Positions 17,649 through 26,631 of a stretch of 64,000 bases of DNA are shown here, one piece after another (within the stretch, counting starts at the first letter, position 1; each line of letters begins with the position of its first letter). The notes under the pieces are model-generated. The model saw only the letters and a list, made by a program, of their open reading frames with translations, did no database searches and had not been told where the DNA came from. The translations under genes and the position numbers were made by a program. The DNA is from JAPPHA01 sp963664045 (GTDB lineage: Bacteria > Pseudomonadota > Alphaproteobacteria > Rhodobacterales > Rhodobacteraceae), in assembly GCA_963664045.2 (NCBI GenBank), contig CAXXGT010000010.1:91315-155314 (forward strand). The letters run 5' to 3'.

Positions 17649-17703
17649 GGTTGATCCTTTATGGCCTAGCCTGTCACGAGGATAAATCCCGCATCAACAC
17701 GAC

Positions 17704-18273
17704 ATGAATTCACCGACTCATATTCTCCTCGGAGCTGCGGCATTTGGCCGGCCGAACCAAAAGATGGTCAACACGGCGGCGGTCCTCGGCGCGATCCTCC
17801 CTGACCTGTCGCTGTACGCCATGGCGGGATACAGCCTTGTCGTCGTCGGAAACAGTCCCGGATACGTTTTTGGCACACAGTACTTTTCCGCTGAATGGCA
17901 AGACGTGTTCAAGCTCGACAACTCGGCACTTGTCTGGGGATTCCTCCTCGTGATCGGCTTGGCACTCGCGCGACCTTGGCTTGTTGCATTCTCCGGCAGT
18001 GGCCTGTTGCATATCGCGACCGACTTCCCCCTGCACAATGACGACGCCCGGCAGCACTTTTGGCCCGTCAGCGACTGGGTGTTTGAAAGCCCCATCAGTT
18101 ATTGGGATGCGGCCCGTTTTGGCAACACCGTCGCCGTGTTCGAATCCGGGTTGTGCGTTCTGCTCATGGCTCTCTTGCTCATCCGGTTCAAGTCCATCGG
18201 TGCACGATTGTTGATTGTCATCTGCGGCCTTCCGCAATTGTCTTTTCTCGCGGCAACAGCATTCGGCCAGTGA
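17704..18273 (+). CDS. DUF457-like membrane-bound metal-dependent hydrolase
   Basis: A 189-residue protein with several hydrophobic segments. It carries PTHILLGAAAFG, LGAILPDLSLYAMAGY and SGLLHIATDFPLHNDDARQHFWP, the His/Asp motifs of the YdjM/DUF457 family. Four membrane spans are likely, near 75-90, 95-110, 145-160 and 165-185. Function is unknown in this family. It diverges from cobQ, and in some alphaproteobacterial genomes such genes carry a cobalamin label, but nothing in the sequence shows a cobalamin role. tRNA-Cys follows. Confidence 0.75.
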   Translation: MNSPTHILLGAAAFGRPNQKMVNTAAVLGAILPDLSLYAMAGYSLVVVGNSPGYVFGTQYFSAEWQDVFKLDNSALVWGFLLVIGLALARPWLVAFSGSGLLHIATDFPLHNDDARQHFWPVSDWVFESPISYWDAARFGNTVAVFESGLCVLLMALLLIRFKSIGARLLIVICGLPQLSFLAATAFGQ

Positions 18274-18368
18274 CGACAAGGCCGGAACTCGCCTGAGCCG
18301 AGGTTTGAACAATCAAGTCTGCTTGAAACCCGGTTACCGGACCTGTAGTTTCGAATGGCAATCAATCG

Positions 18369-18442
18369 GGCGACGTGGCGGAGTGGTTACGCAGCGGATT
18401 GCAAATCCGAAGACACCGGTTCGATTCCGGTCGTCGCCTCCA
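18369..18442 (+). tRNA. tRNA-Cys (GCA)
   Basis: A cloverleaf with acceptor strands GGCGACG (18369-18375) and CGTCGCC (18432-18438). The anticodon GCA is at 18401-18403 in the loop TTGCAAA. The T arm contains GGTTCGATTCC, the discriminator base is T (expected for Cys) and CCA is encoded. Confidence 0.95.
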
Positions 18443-18499
18443 CTTGATTGGTGTTTCAAGTCAATTGTTCGCCGTTCGACCTGAACCAGAAGCGGAGAT

Positions 18500-19123
18500 T
18501 CATTATCCTCTTCGGGCCTTGGCATTGACCCCGAGCGCTTCCCTTGCAACCCGGCGAGCCTCGTCCAGCGTTCCGACCATCCGGTCGGCAGGCACGTCGC
18601 CGCTCCTATGGAGAAGGCACCGGCGTCGATGTCGCTCACTGCCGCGGGAAGCGCCCGCGCGGCGCCCATCGGTCCCCCCCTTCGCACCCGGAGCGCCGAA
18701 CAACGGCAGCGCCTGCATCAGCACGATGATGACGCCGATACCTGACATGAAGCCGGACACGACCACGTGCGGCGTGTAGGCTACGAAACGGCCGATCCTC
18801 GACACTCCAAGCAGCACCTGCAGGAAGCCCGCCAGAACGACCACCGTCAAGGCCTCGGCGAGGCTGTCCGCGTGGCTGGTCAGCACAACCGCCATAGCGA
18901 CGGTCATCGGCGCCGTCGGGCCGGATATCTGCGAGCGCGTGCCGCCAAATACCGATGCAAAGAAACCGACCGCGATGGCGCCGTATTACCCAGCGGCCGC
19001 TCCCATCCCGGAGGAAATGCCGAAGCCAAGAGAAACGGGCAGTGCGACCACCATGGATGTGACGGCGCAAAAGACATCGCCGCGCAGCGTGTCGTAGTCG
19101 TAGTTCACGCGGAAGCGAGGCAT
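18500..19123 (-). pseudogene. SulP-family anion transporter, decayed N-terminal part
   Basis: The minus strand encodes MPRFRVNYDYDTLRGDVFCA, then GISSGMGAAAG, an in-frame TAA (18986-18988) and YGAIAVGFFASVFGG, followed by ISGPTAPMTVAMAVVLTSHA and VVVSGFMSGIGVIIVLMQAL. This is the start of a SulP (SLC26-type) permease, a bicarbonate/sulfate transporter family. A second break lies at a run of seven Cs (18674-18680): dropping one base restores GGPMGAARALPAAVSDIDAGA. Homology ends soon after, so most of the transporter and the STAS domain are missing. It lies just downstream of a carbonic anhydrase gene, a known partner of SulP bicarbonate carriers. Confidence 0.85.
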
Positions 19124-19161
19124 GCTGCGCGCATCCCTCCCTGTCGCGCGGGACACTGACG

Positions 19162-19896
19162 TCATCCGCGGTACAGGACGCGTTCACCAAGCGGCTGCAC
19201 GGGGCGGCAGTTGTGCGGGTAAAGGGCAGCGAAGGATTCGATCTGGGCCGGCGACATTGAGAGCGACTCGTCGAGGACGATCCAGGCGACGCCTTCAGTA
19301 CAGGGCGGCGTCGTGAGCGAGCCGCGGTACCGCCAAGTCGTGCGAAACGGGGGCAGCAGCGCCGTCGGGTCGAACTCTCCAGGAATCGAGCGAGACGTTC
19401 CCAGGTCGGGCGGGAGATGCGCCCACGCCGGACCCAGCGCGGCATTCGCCTCGCCTTCGGCGATCAGGACTCCGACCACCGCGAGTCCGCCGTCAGCATT
19501 GCAATGCACGAGGTGCAGTTCCATCGGATACCGTGTGCCGTCGACCAGATGTTCGCTGGCGCGGTGGAAATGGAACTGCGTCAACTCGTGACGTATGCCG
19601 TCGAGAACAATGCCGTTGCCGGGTTCCGGGTTCATCTGAATCGTGTGTCCCGTGTTCTCAATGTCCATGCGCGACGGGCGGTAATCGAACGCGACGGGCA
19701 CAAGGTCGACCCAACGGCCGTTGGTCAGGTCAATGGGTGACTGCTCCGCGCCCAGAGCACACGCACAGAAAGCCCCGTCGAGCGTTCCCCAGAGTTCGGG
19801 TCCGTTATGAGGCTCGTAGCCCCAAGACGTGGCAGGTGTCGATGTCGCTGGCGTTCTTGTCGCGCGTCGCCCGCTAAGCGGGCCTGTTTCTCTCAT
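19162..19896 (-). CDS. Alpha-class carbonic anhydrase
   Basis: A 244-residue enzyme interconverting CO2 and bicarbonate. The three zinc histidines are in QFHFHRASEH and MELHLVH, the EQSPIDL substrate-pocket motif is present and TTPPCTEGVAWIVL is the conserved C-terminal block. GGAG nine bases before 19896 selects this start over 19920. Alpha-class bacterial enzymes are normally periplasmic, but no clear Sec signal is visible in METGPLSGRRATRTPATS-like leader sequence, so location is uncertain. It precedes a broken SulP gene on the same strand, suggesting a former bicarbonate-uptake pair. Confidence 0.93.
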   Translation of the reverse strand: MRETGPLSGRRATRTPATSTPATSWGYEPHNGPELWGTLDGAFCACALGAEQSPIDLTNGRWVDLVPVAFDYRPSRMDIENTGHTIQMNPEPGNGIVLDGIRHELTQFHFHRASEHLVDGTRYPMELHLVHCNADGGLAVVGVLIAEGEANAALGPAWAHLPPDLGTSRSIPGEFDPTALLPPFRTTWRYRGSLTTPPCTEGVAWIVLDESLSMSPAQIESFAALYPHNCRPVQPLGERVLYRG

Positions 19897-19920
19897 GTCT
19901 TTTTCTCCATTCCACGACAC

Positions 19921-20811
19921 TTTTCCCGGGTCACCAGAGCCAGTCTTCGCGGTTGCGCCGGTCTGCCAATGCGGAGGACAGCGTATGAATCGCTAGATTA
20001 CAGCCAACCCTTGCGCGGGCAAGTCCGATCGGGGCTTCCCTGCGAGCACTCCACCCCGCGTCACCCCCGTCGCCCACGGTATCCTTTTCGCCTGAGCGAT
20101 GAATCCCCGAGTCCGCCTGCCCGACGGGATGATATCGGATTGTCAATGGCAAACGAAAACCCGACGTCTGGCAATCGATTCCCTCGCATTGCGGTCTAAT
20201 TCCACGTCTACCCGCACGCATCTCTGCGACACGGCCGAATACTTACGGGACTTGCGACCCGAAGAGAGAACACGCGGGTGCCAGGAAAGGCATCTGGTTC
20301 ATCCCGCCCCGGAAGAGCTGGAAGAGAACCCTGACTCGATGACAACGGGCCAGGCCGTCATGCCTTGTACCGGGCGTTCATTTCTGTCTTTCCCGGTGCT
20401 TCCGCCTCCTCAAATGAAGCCGTCCCCAGTATTTCGAAACCGGGCGAGCCGTTTCATTCCGGGGAATCGTTTTTCTGAAGCCATCCACCATGCAGAGCAA
20501 ACCAGCCTGCCGGAATCGTTCGAATTCATTTTGTGGACTCCAAGACAGAAACTTCATTGCCCTGGCCCGGGATCCAGATTCCGACGAAAGTTGAGTTCCT
20601 GCCGACTGAAAAAATTCGTCTCGAGGCGAATCGGCAGGCAGCCCTGAGGTGCTGCGCAGACCATTGCCATTTTCCCGGACTTTTCCGAAAATCCGCCCTC
20701 TCCACACCGTATGCGGCCGGCGTCATTCTCGACGGCATACGGCGCAGGCCAACTTGACTAAGCTAATTTGTTGTTTTTACGATGTTTACTTACCTGACTT
20801 CCGATTGCTCT
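19921..20811. other. Long gene-free stretch before the sugar-acid importer
   Basis: Nearly 900 bp with several short open frames on both strands, none having a plausible ribosome site or recognisable protein family. The right end becomes AT-rich toward the operator at 20812-20823. I see no tRNA-like or riboswitch-like structure. Confidence 0.45.
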
Positions 20812-20823
20812 GTTATCGATAAC
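20812..20823. promoter_or_regulatory. Predicted LacI-family operator 1 (importer promoter)
   Basis: The perfect 12-bp palindrome GTTATCGATAAC lies 77 bp before the importer ATPase gene in an AT-rich promoter-like region, with a TTGACC hexamer eight bases downstream. It matches operator 2 exactly and resembles LacI-family operators with a central CG. The repressor encoded at 24046-25065 is the likely binder. Confidence 0.75.
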
Positions 20824-20900
20824 TTTTCTCTTGACCTTTTTTCGCATCAGGCACAAACCTTACGCAACGTTTCGGATACCTCAACCCAGATTAGGTTGTC

Positions 20901-21659
20901 ATGGCAGACACCCCCCTGGTCGAAATGCGCGGCATCACCAAACGCTTTGGCGGCGTGACTGCGTTGTCTGATGTCGATCTCGACGCCTACGCTGGCGAAG
21001 TTCTTGCCATCGTAGGCGACAATGGCGCCGGAAAGTCGACGCTAATCAAGATCCTTACAGGGGTCTACCAGCCGACGGCAGGTACGATGTCTCTGGCCGG
21101 AGAGCCGATTTCCTTCGCCAGCCACGCGGAGGCCATCGCCAAGGGAATCGACGCCGTCTACCAGACGCTCGCGCTCGCCGATCATTTGGATCCCGCGGCG
21201 AACATGTTCCTTGGGAACGAGCTGACGAAAAAAGTGATGGGCGTGACCGTGCTCGACATCGCGCGCATGAGAACCGAGACCGAGCGCGTGTTGATGGACC
21301 GCCTTGGCGTCAAGTTGAAATCCCTGGACACTGCGACCGAGAGCCTGTCGGGCGGCCAGCGCCAGGCAGTGGCGATTGCAAGGGCCGTCTATCACGAAGA
21401 CCTGCGCGTTCTGGTCATGGACGAACCAACCGCGGCCCTCGGTCCGCAAGAGACCGCCCGTACGCTCAATCTCATCGAAACGCTGAAGGCGCAAGGGCTT
21501 GCGATCATACTGATTAGCCACTCACTGGATGAAGTATTCGAAGTCTCGGACCGTATCCACGTTCAGCGCCGTGGAAGACTGGCCGGTGTCGTCAAAACCG
21601 CCGAATCCAGCAATCAGGAAGTGCTCGGAATGATCGTTGGCGCGAAGGAGGCCGCGTAA
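20901..21659 (+). CDS. Sugar ABC importer ATP-binding protein
   Basis: A 252-residue single-domain ATPase of the carbohydrate-uptake type 2 group (FrcA-like rather than the double-domain RbsA type). It has Walker A GDNGAGKST, the signature LSGGQRQAVAIARA, Walker B LVMDEPTAAL and the H-loop ILISHSLDEV. It energises uptake through the permease that starts one base before its stop codon ends, so the two are translationally coupled. A predicted LacI operator is 77 bp upstream. Substrate is inferred from neighbours to be an aldonate or its lactone. Confidence 0.93.
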   Translation: MADTPLVEMRGITKRFGGVTALSDVDLDAYAGEVLAIVGDNGAGKSTLIKILTGVYQPTAGTMSLAGEPISFASHAEAIAKGIDAVYQTLALADHLDPAANMFLGNELTKKVMGVTVLDIARMRTETERVLMDRLGVKLKSLDTATESLSGGQRQAVAIARAVYHEDLRVLVMDEPTAALGPQETARTLNLIETLKAQGLAIILISHSLDEVFEVSDRIHVQRRGRLAGVVKTAESSNQEVLGMIVGAKEAA

Positions 21660-22783
21660 TGGCCGCTGCCGACACCCATGAAACCCGCGCGTTGACCGAA
21701 CGGTTTGAACCCTATTTTGCGATCATCGGCCCCATGGTGATGATCCTTGCGCTGCTTCTGTTCATGGCGATCGCCGAGCCCACGCGATATTTCCGCTTGT
21801 CCAACATCAATCTGATCCTCCTTGACGCAGCGCTCTACATGCCGATGGCAATGGCAATGACATTCGTCATCTCCCAGCGGGGCATCGACCTGTCAGTCGG
21901 ATCGATTGCGGCGTTGTCAGCCATCATCATGGCGTTCCTGATCAAGCAATTCGGATTTTCGATCTATGCCGCAGTGCCGATCGCCCTGGTGCTTGGAGCA
22001 CTCATGGGCCTCGTCAACGGGCTGATCATCACGCGGTTCAATGTGCCCGATCTCATCGGCACCTTGGCGATGGACCTTGTTTATCGCGGCTTTGCGCTGG
22101 TGATCGCGAAAGGGCTGGTGCTGGCGCGTTTCCCAGATCTCATAACCGAAATCGGGCGTGGACAGATTCCCGGATTCGTACCGATCCCGGTGATCATCGG
22201 AATCGCAACCATGATAGGCGGCTACATTCTGCTGCGCCGCAGCCATTTCGGCCGCTACACCATCGCCATCGGATCAAACCCCGAAGCGGCGGAACTTACA
22301 GGCATCGCGGTAAACCGCCACAAGGTCTATGCCTACGTGCTTTGCGGCGCCTGTGCGGCGCTGGCCGGGGTCATGCTGACCGGCAAGCTGAACGCCATCC
22401 AGGCGACCTCTGCGCCCTATTTCAACCTCCATGTCATTGCGGCGGTTGTCGTCGGCGGCACCTCGCTTTTCGGCGGCCGCGCGTCAATGATCGGCTCCTT
22501 CGCCGGAGTGCTGCTCTTGTCGATGATGATCAACGCGCTTGTGACGCTCAGGATCGAGTTTTTCTGGCAGTCGGTCGCATCAGGAGTCGTGATCGTCTCG
22601 TCCGTGGCTCTCTATTCCTGGATGCAGAAAAAGGACCGTGACGGAACCGGAGGATTGATCGCAGGATTAATGACACCGGAGGGCCAAAAACTGGCCCGCC
22701 TTTCGGCTGTCATCATCGGTGCACTGATCTTGCTTTTGGCAGTCGGGGCAATCTTTGCCGGCAATCCGCAGGCAAGCGGATGA
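21659..22783 (+). CDS. Sugar ABC importer permease
   Basis: A 374-residue RbsC/FrcC-type inner-membrane permease. Hydrophobic helices include PMVMILALLLFMAIAEP and ALYMPMAMAMTFVISQRGID, followed by the family motif LSVGSIAALSAIIMAFL. The coupling region GSNPEAAELTGIAVNRHK and the C-terminal VGGTSLFGGRASMIGSF are highly characteristic. It extends past the usual RbsC length with an extra C-terminal helix (LSAVIIGALILLLAVGAIFAG). It overlaps the ATPase gene by one base and is separated from the binding-protein gene by a strong hairpin. Confidence 0.93.
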   Translation: MAAADTHETRALTERFEPYFAIIGPMVMILALLLFMAIAEPTRYFRLSNINLILLDAALYMPMAMAMTFVISQRGIDLSVGSIAALSAIIMAFLIKQFGFSIYAAVPIALVLGALMGLVNGLIITRFNVPDLIGTLAMDLVYRGFALVIAKGLVLARFPDLITEIGRGQIPGFVPIPVIIGIATMIGGYILLRRSHFGRYTIAIGSNPEAAELTGIAVNRHKVYAYVLCGACAALAGVMLTGKLNAIQATSAPYFNLHVIAAVVVGGTSLFGGRASMIGSFAGVLLLSMMINALVTLRIEFFWQSVASGVVIVSSVALYSWMQKKDRDGTGGLIAGLMTPEGQKLARLSAVIIGALILLLAVGAIFAGNPQASG

Positions 22784-22802
22784 GCCGGACTCATCGCGGG
22801 AT

Positions 22803-22834
22803 GGTGCCGCCGGGGGTGCATCCCCGGCGGCACC
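22803..22834 (+). promoter_or_regulatory. Strong intercistronic hairpin in the importer operon
   Basis: A perfect 13-bp GC-rich stem, GGTGCCGCCGGGG (22803-22815) with CCCCGGCGGCACC (22822-22834), around a six-base loop. No T-run follows, so it is probably not a terminator. It lies between the permease gene and the binding-protein gene, where such structures often stabilise or partly separate transcripts so that the binding protein is made in excess. Confidence 0.6.
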
Positions 22835-22871
22835 GCAGGTCCCGCTCTCATGCAAAGGGAGGAGAACCCAA

Positions 22872-24011
22872 ATGAGACTATTAACGACAACGACACTGGT
22901 GGCAACATTTGCCGTGGCCGGAGCGGTCTGGGCCGCAGGCGAACTGCCGTTGAAGGAACTGCCCGGGATCGAAGACCGCGACTACTGGATTCCCGGAGAA
23001 GTGAACGCCGACGGCAAGCTCGAGGCGCTGCAGGAAGTTGTCGGTTCAGCCGCGGTTCCGTTTTCCGGAAGCCAGGACGAGCCGATCCAGATCGCGCTGA
23101 TCTATCCCTCGGCCGATGTTTCGGATTTCTGGGCCCGGAACTATCTGGCCATGACCAGGCGCCTGGAAGAACTGGGCATCCAGTATGAGACGATCGAGTT
23201 TGCTTCGCGCCAGATCGAACATTCGCTGCAATCGACCTACGCCAGCCAGGTGGAGCAGGATGCCGATCTCTATGACTATGTCATTTTCGGGCCGTCCGAA
23301 CTGGCAACCCAGGCTGACAATATTTCCAAACTCGCGGGAAATGATGCGTTCAGCACCTACGTCTGGGCATTTCACACCCCACTCAAGTACCTTGAGAACC
23401 AACCCGATGCCTGGTTCGATTTTTCATCGGCCGCAGGTGCATTGACCATGTGCGACTACATGCTCGGACGTCTGGGCAACGACGTGACCATGGCGATGAA
23501 CCGTGGCATCCCGGGGATCACCGACAACCAGCGTTCGGGTGACTTCAAGGCATGCGTCGAGGAGAACGGTAACTGGACCACGGTCTACGAGCATTATGGC
23601 GAGTACCAGCGCGAAGGCGGCTTCGAAGGAACCTCACTGATCATGCAGGCCTATCCGGAAGCCACGGTCATTCACAATGCGAATACGGCCATGGCCATGG
23701 GCTCGGTCGAGGCACAGGTCGCGATGGGAAAGGAGAAAGAGGTGTTCTCGACCGGCTGGGGCGGAACCGGACTCGAACTCGACGCGATCCGTGCAGGCAC
23801 TCTCGACGCGACGCCGATGCGCATGGGTGACGACGTCGGTGCCGCGACCGCCGAAGCCATCAAGGCCGACTTGGAGGGTCGCGCAGACGATCTTCCGTTG
23901 GTCTTCCTGGGCCGAATCACCGTGGCCCACGACCAGATGAGCGCCGAGGAGCTGGACGCCCTGCAGAGTGAAGCGTTCAGGTTCTCAGGTGTTGGCGCCT
24001 TGGAACGCTGA
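22872..24011 (+). CDS. Sugar ABC importer periplasmic binding protein
   Basis: A 379-residue solute-binding protein with a cleavable signal peptide (RLLTTTTLVATFAVAGAVWAAGE). The mature part has the type I periplasmic binding fold: IQIALIYPSADVSDFWARNY at the start, GDFKACVEENGNW and EATVIHNANTAMAMGSVEA in the hinge region. An AAAGGGAGGAG ribosome site lies before ATG 22872 and fixes the start. It completes the ABC importer. Its substrate is not evident from sequence; neighbouring enzymes point to L-idonate, gluconate or a lactone. Confidence 0.9.
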   Translation: MRLLTTTTLVATFAVAGAVWAAGELPLKELPGIEDRDYWIPGEVNADGKLEALQEVVGSAAVPFSGSQDEPIQIALIYPSADVSDFWARNYLAMTRRLEELGIQYETIEFASRQIEHSLQSTYASQVEQDADLYDYVIFGPSELATQADNISKLAGNDAFSTYVWAFHTPLKYLENQPDAWFDFSSAAGALTMCDYMLGRLGNDVTMAMNRGIPGITDNQRSGDFKACVEENGNWTTVYEHYGEYQREGGFEGTSLIMQAYPEATVIHNANTAMAMGSVEAQVAMGKEKEVFSTGWGGTGLELDAIRAGTLDATPMRMGDDVGAATAEAIKADLEGRADDLPLVFLGRITVAHDQMSAEELDALQSEAFRFSGVGALER

Positions 24012-24046
24012 AAAAATGACCCGGCCCCAACGAATCGGGCCGGGTC
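24011..24046 (-). terminator. Intrinsic terminator of the LacI-family gene
   Basis: Stem GACCCGGCCC (24018-24027) pairs with GGGCCGGGTC (24037-24046). Read on the minus strand it is followed by a run of six Ts (24011-24016 region). The stem touches the repressor stop codon. It may also slow plus-strand transcription from the importer, though that side lacks a T-run. Confidence 0.75.
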
Positions 24047-25065
24047 TACCGCGAAACGGTTGATCCCGAAATCCGCAATGTGGGTTCGATATGCGAAGTT
24101 GTCTGCGCAGTGGCATTACCGGTGCCGCCGCGCAGCAATTCGACCAGGAGTTCGCCGGTCCTGCCCCCGATCGCCAGTGAATGGGCATCCATTGTCGTGA
24201 GACCCGGCAAGGCGACATCTGCGATATCGTATGCCCCGAATCCCGCGATCATGATCTCGTCAGGCACCGAGACGCCGCGCCGCTGACATTCGGTCAGCGC
24301 GCCGAAGGCCGCAAGGTCCGAGACGCATGCAACGGCGTCGACCGGTTGTCGTGCATCAAGGATCTCCGTCATCGCCATGACCCCTTCGCGCATCGACACC
24401 GGCGGCTGACCTAGCGATATCAACTGATACTCCAGTTGCAGCCTTTCTGCAGTCGCAACAAATCCTCGCCTCCGGTCCGCGCCGCGCGTGTCGCCTTTAT
24501 CGTCACCTCCGATGAAGGCCAGCCGTCGCGCACCCGCCGATTGCAGGTGCTCGACCATCCGGCCCATCGCATCCGCGTTGGAGAAGCCAATTGTATAACC
24601 TACGGGTGATACAGGGAGGTCCCACGTTTCAACCACCGGAATTCCGGTACCTTCAAGTAACCGCCTTGCACGATCGGTGTGTCGTCCTCCGGTCACCACC
24701 ATTGCTTCGGGCCGCCGTCGCAGGAGTTGTTCAATCAGGCGCTCCTCCTCGTCCACGTCGTAGTTCGTGTAGCCGAGCAATACCTGTAGCCCGGCCGCCT
24801 GCAGGACTTCGTTCAGGCCCCTTACGGTGTCGGCAAAATTCGAATTATTCAGTGAGGGGATGGTAACGGCGACAAAACCGGTTCGTTGCGACCGCAGGTT
24901 CGACGCTGTACTGTCGAAAACATAACCCATTTCCTCGGCGATCTGCAGAATCTTCTTGCGCGTTTCCTCCCCGACCGATGTGTCCTGCCGGAATGCCCGC
25001 GATACCGTCATCGGGGAGACGCCGACGGCCTTCGCGATGTCGGCCATTTTCGGTGGCTTCGGCAT
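24046..25065 (-). CDS. LacI-family transcriptional regulator
   Basis: A 339-residue repressor. The N-terminal helix-turn-helix is MADIAKAVGVSPMTVSRAFR with hinge helix VFDSTASNLRSQRTGFVAV. The effector domain is periplasmic-binding-like (YTIGFSNADAMGRMVEHL, RRLAFIGG, AGFGAYDIADVALPGLTTM) and resembles GntR-type gluconate repressors. It converges on the importer operon. Three near-identical palindromes (20812, 27955, 30476) in front of the importer, the divergent dehydrogenase genes and the lactonase make it the probable master regulator of this region. No copy of the palindrome is seen at its own promoter. Confidence 0.9.
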   Translation of the reverse strand: MPKPPKMADIAKAVGVSPMTVSRAFRQDTSVGEETRKKILQIAEEMGYVFDSTASNLRSQRTGFVAVTIPSLNNSNFADTVRGLNEVLQAAGLQVLLGYTNYDVDEEERLIEQLLRRRPEAMVVTGGRHTDRARRLLEGTGIPVVETWDLPVSPVGYTIGFSNADAMGRMVEHLQSAGARRLAFIGGDDKGDTRGADRRRGFVATAERLQLEYQLISLGQPPVSMREGVMAMTEILDARQPVDAVACVSDLAAFGALTECQRRGVSVPDEIMIAGFGAYDIADVALPGLTTMDAHSLAIGGRTGELLVELLRGGTGNATAQTTSHIEPTLRISGSTVSR

Positions 25066-25743
25066 TGTGGCTCCCCGACTTGTATCTTTAACATCCCGTT
25101 TTCGAGGAACGCTGGCTCCATTGCAAGCATGCGTTTAAGCACTTGAGCCGTTCGACGAATAAAATCCATGCGCTCAATCACGATGCCGTTGCATCGAACG
25201 CGCAGGTCTTTCGCGCCCGCAAAGCCGATTGAACGGAGCGGGGCCTTTGCGGCAAAGGCACAAGCAGTGCGGCCGTGGTGTTAATGGCGTCAATGGCGTT
25301 GAAGCCGAACAGGCCGATGTCCCTGCGGCAATCCGGACCCAACACGTGACAAGCCATCCTAGCGTCGGCCGTGCGGACTCCGTTCGAAAGGAAAACAATT
25401 CCCAAACTGCCATGGCTCGGGCGGTACAGTTTTCGGTACTGTGAAATGGTTGTGGATGCGGCCACCGAAATGCTCGCCAACGATCATCCAGGTCACAACC
25501 TTGGGCTGTTGCCGCGTTCGGCTGACGCACGCGGCTTTCCTGGTACCGGTTTCTGGACAGGTGATGGCGAGGATCAGTGAAAACTCAGGTGCACCTTCTT
25601 CACGATCATGGCTGCATGCAGCCCGTACGTTGCGTTTACCCGAAAACAGGTGCCGGAGCAGTAAAAGCCGGCCAAGCATTCCGGTGTTTCACAGACCGGT
25701 CTGGCCGTCTCGAATTCGGCCCAAGAGATCGCGAAATGCGTGA
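25066..25743. other. Gene-free stretch behind the LacI-family gene
   Basis: About 680 bp between the repressor start and the end of the oxidoreductase gene. Short frames on both strands show no family resemblance. It should hold the repressor promoter near 25070-25130. Nothing else is recognisable. Confidence 0.45.
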
Positions 25744-26631
25744 TCATTGAAACTGTCTTTTGTCAGGTCCCTTGAAGTACTCCATTAACGCGGCCTGATC
25801 CTCGCCTCCCAGCCCCGCAGCGGTGAGCATCCGGTGGATTTCGGCACAGGCAGCCGTGAGAGGCATCGCGGTGTTGGTCACCCGTGCCAGATTCTGCGCA
25901 CCGTCGAGGTCTTTCACCATGTTGTCGATCCGCCCTGTACGACGGTAGTCCCTGACAACGAAGCGCGGCATGTAGTCCTGAAGCAGCACGCTGTCAGCCC
26001 GCCCGCCTTTTAGCGCCTCCGGGATTTTCGCCGCGTCGACGCCGGCATCGATTGCGAGTTGGGTCGCTTCCGCGACGGCTACGAATCCCAGTCCGCACAA
26101 GACCTGATTGATGAGTTTAGTGGTCTGACCCGCCCCGGACGGACCCATATGTGTATAGTTGGACGAGACGTATTTCAGGACATTGTGGGCCTCCTCCACA
26201 TCGGCTACTTCACCGCCTGCCATCAGCGTGAGTTCCCCGGTCAGCGCCTTCGCCGGCCCACCGGACAACGGGCTGTCAACCCAACGCAGGCCCGTTTCCA
26301 AGGCGCGCGCTGCCAGTCGCCTGGTGACATCGGGATCGATCGAGGACATGTCGATGATCAGTGTGCCGGTCCTGGCGCCTTCGGCGATGCCGCCCGAGCC
26401 AAAGACGGCGATGTCGACGATTTCCGGGGAATTCAGGCTGGTGATTACGTAATCGCTGACCGAGGCGGCCTCCGCCGCCGAGCTTGCCGGGCGGCCACCC
26501 CTGGCAACCAGTGCCTGGATCTTCTCGGCATCAAGATCGAATACGGTCAGTGTATTACCGGTTTCGACAAGCCGAGTGCCAATGGCTCCACCCATTGCGC
26601 CCGCACCTATAAGTGCAACTTTTTGTGTCAC
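25744..26631 (-). CDS. Beta-hydroxyacid dehydrogenase (HIBADH/GarR family)
   Basis: A 295-residue NAD(P)-dependent oxidoreductase. It has the dinucleotide motif ALIGAGAMGGAIGTRLVETG, the substrate signature VDSPLSGGPAKALTGEL and the catalytic lysine in GAGQTTKLINQ. Family members reduce tartronate semialdehyde or oxidise 3-hydroxyisobutyrate and related acids. It starts inside the end of the gluconokinase gene (four-base overlap) and is third in the operon after gluconate 5-dehydrogenase and gluconokinase. Its step in aldonate use is unclear; a semialdehyde reductase is one option. Confidence 0.85.
   Translation of the reverse strand: MTQKVALIGAGAMGGAIGTRLVETGNTLTVFDLDAEKIQALVARGGRPASSAAEAASVSDYVITSLNSPEIVDIAVFGSGGIAEGARTGTLIIDMSSIDPDVTRRLAARALETGLRWVDSPLSGGPAKALTGELTLMAGGEVADVEEAHNVLKYVSSNYTHMGPSGAGQTTKLINQVLCGLGFVAVAEATQLAIDAGVDAAKIPEALKGGRADSVLLQDYMPRFVVRDYRRTGRIDNMVKDLDGAQNLARVTNTAMPLTAACAEIHRMLTAAGLGGEDQAALMEYFKGPDKRQFQ

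Noticed and set aside
25420..25445. Short inverted repeat GTACAG...CTGTGA near 25426
   Set aside because: Too short and imperfect, no T-run, and no adjacent gene end for it to serve.
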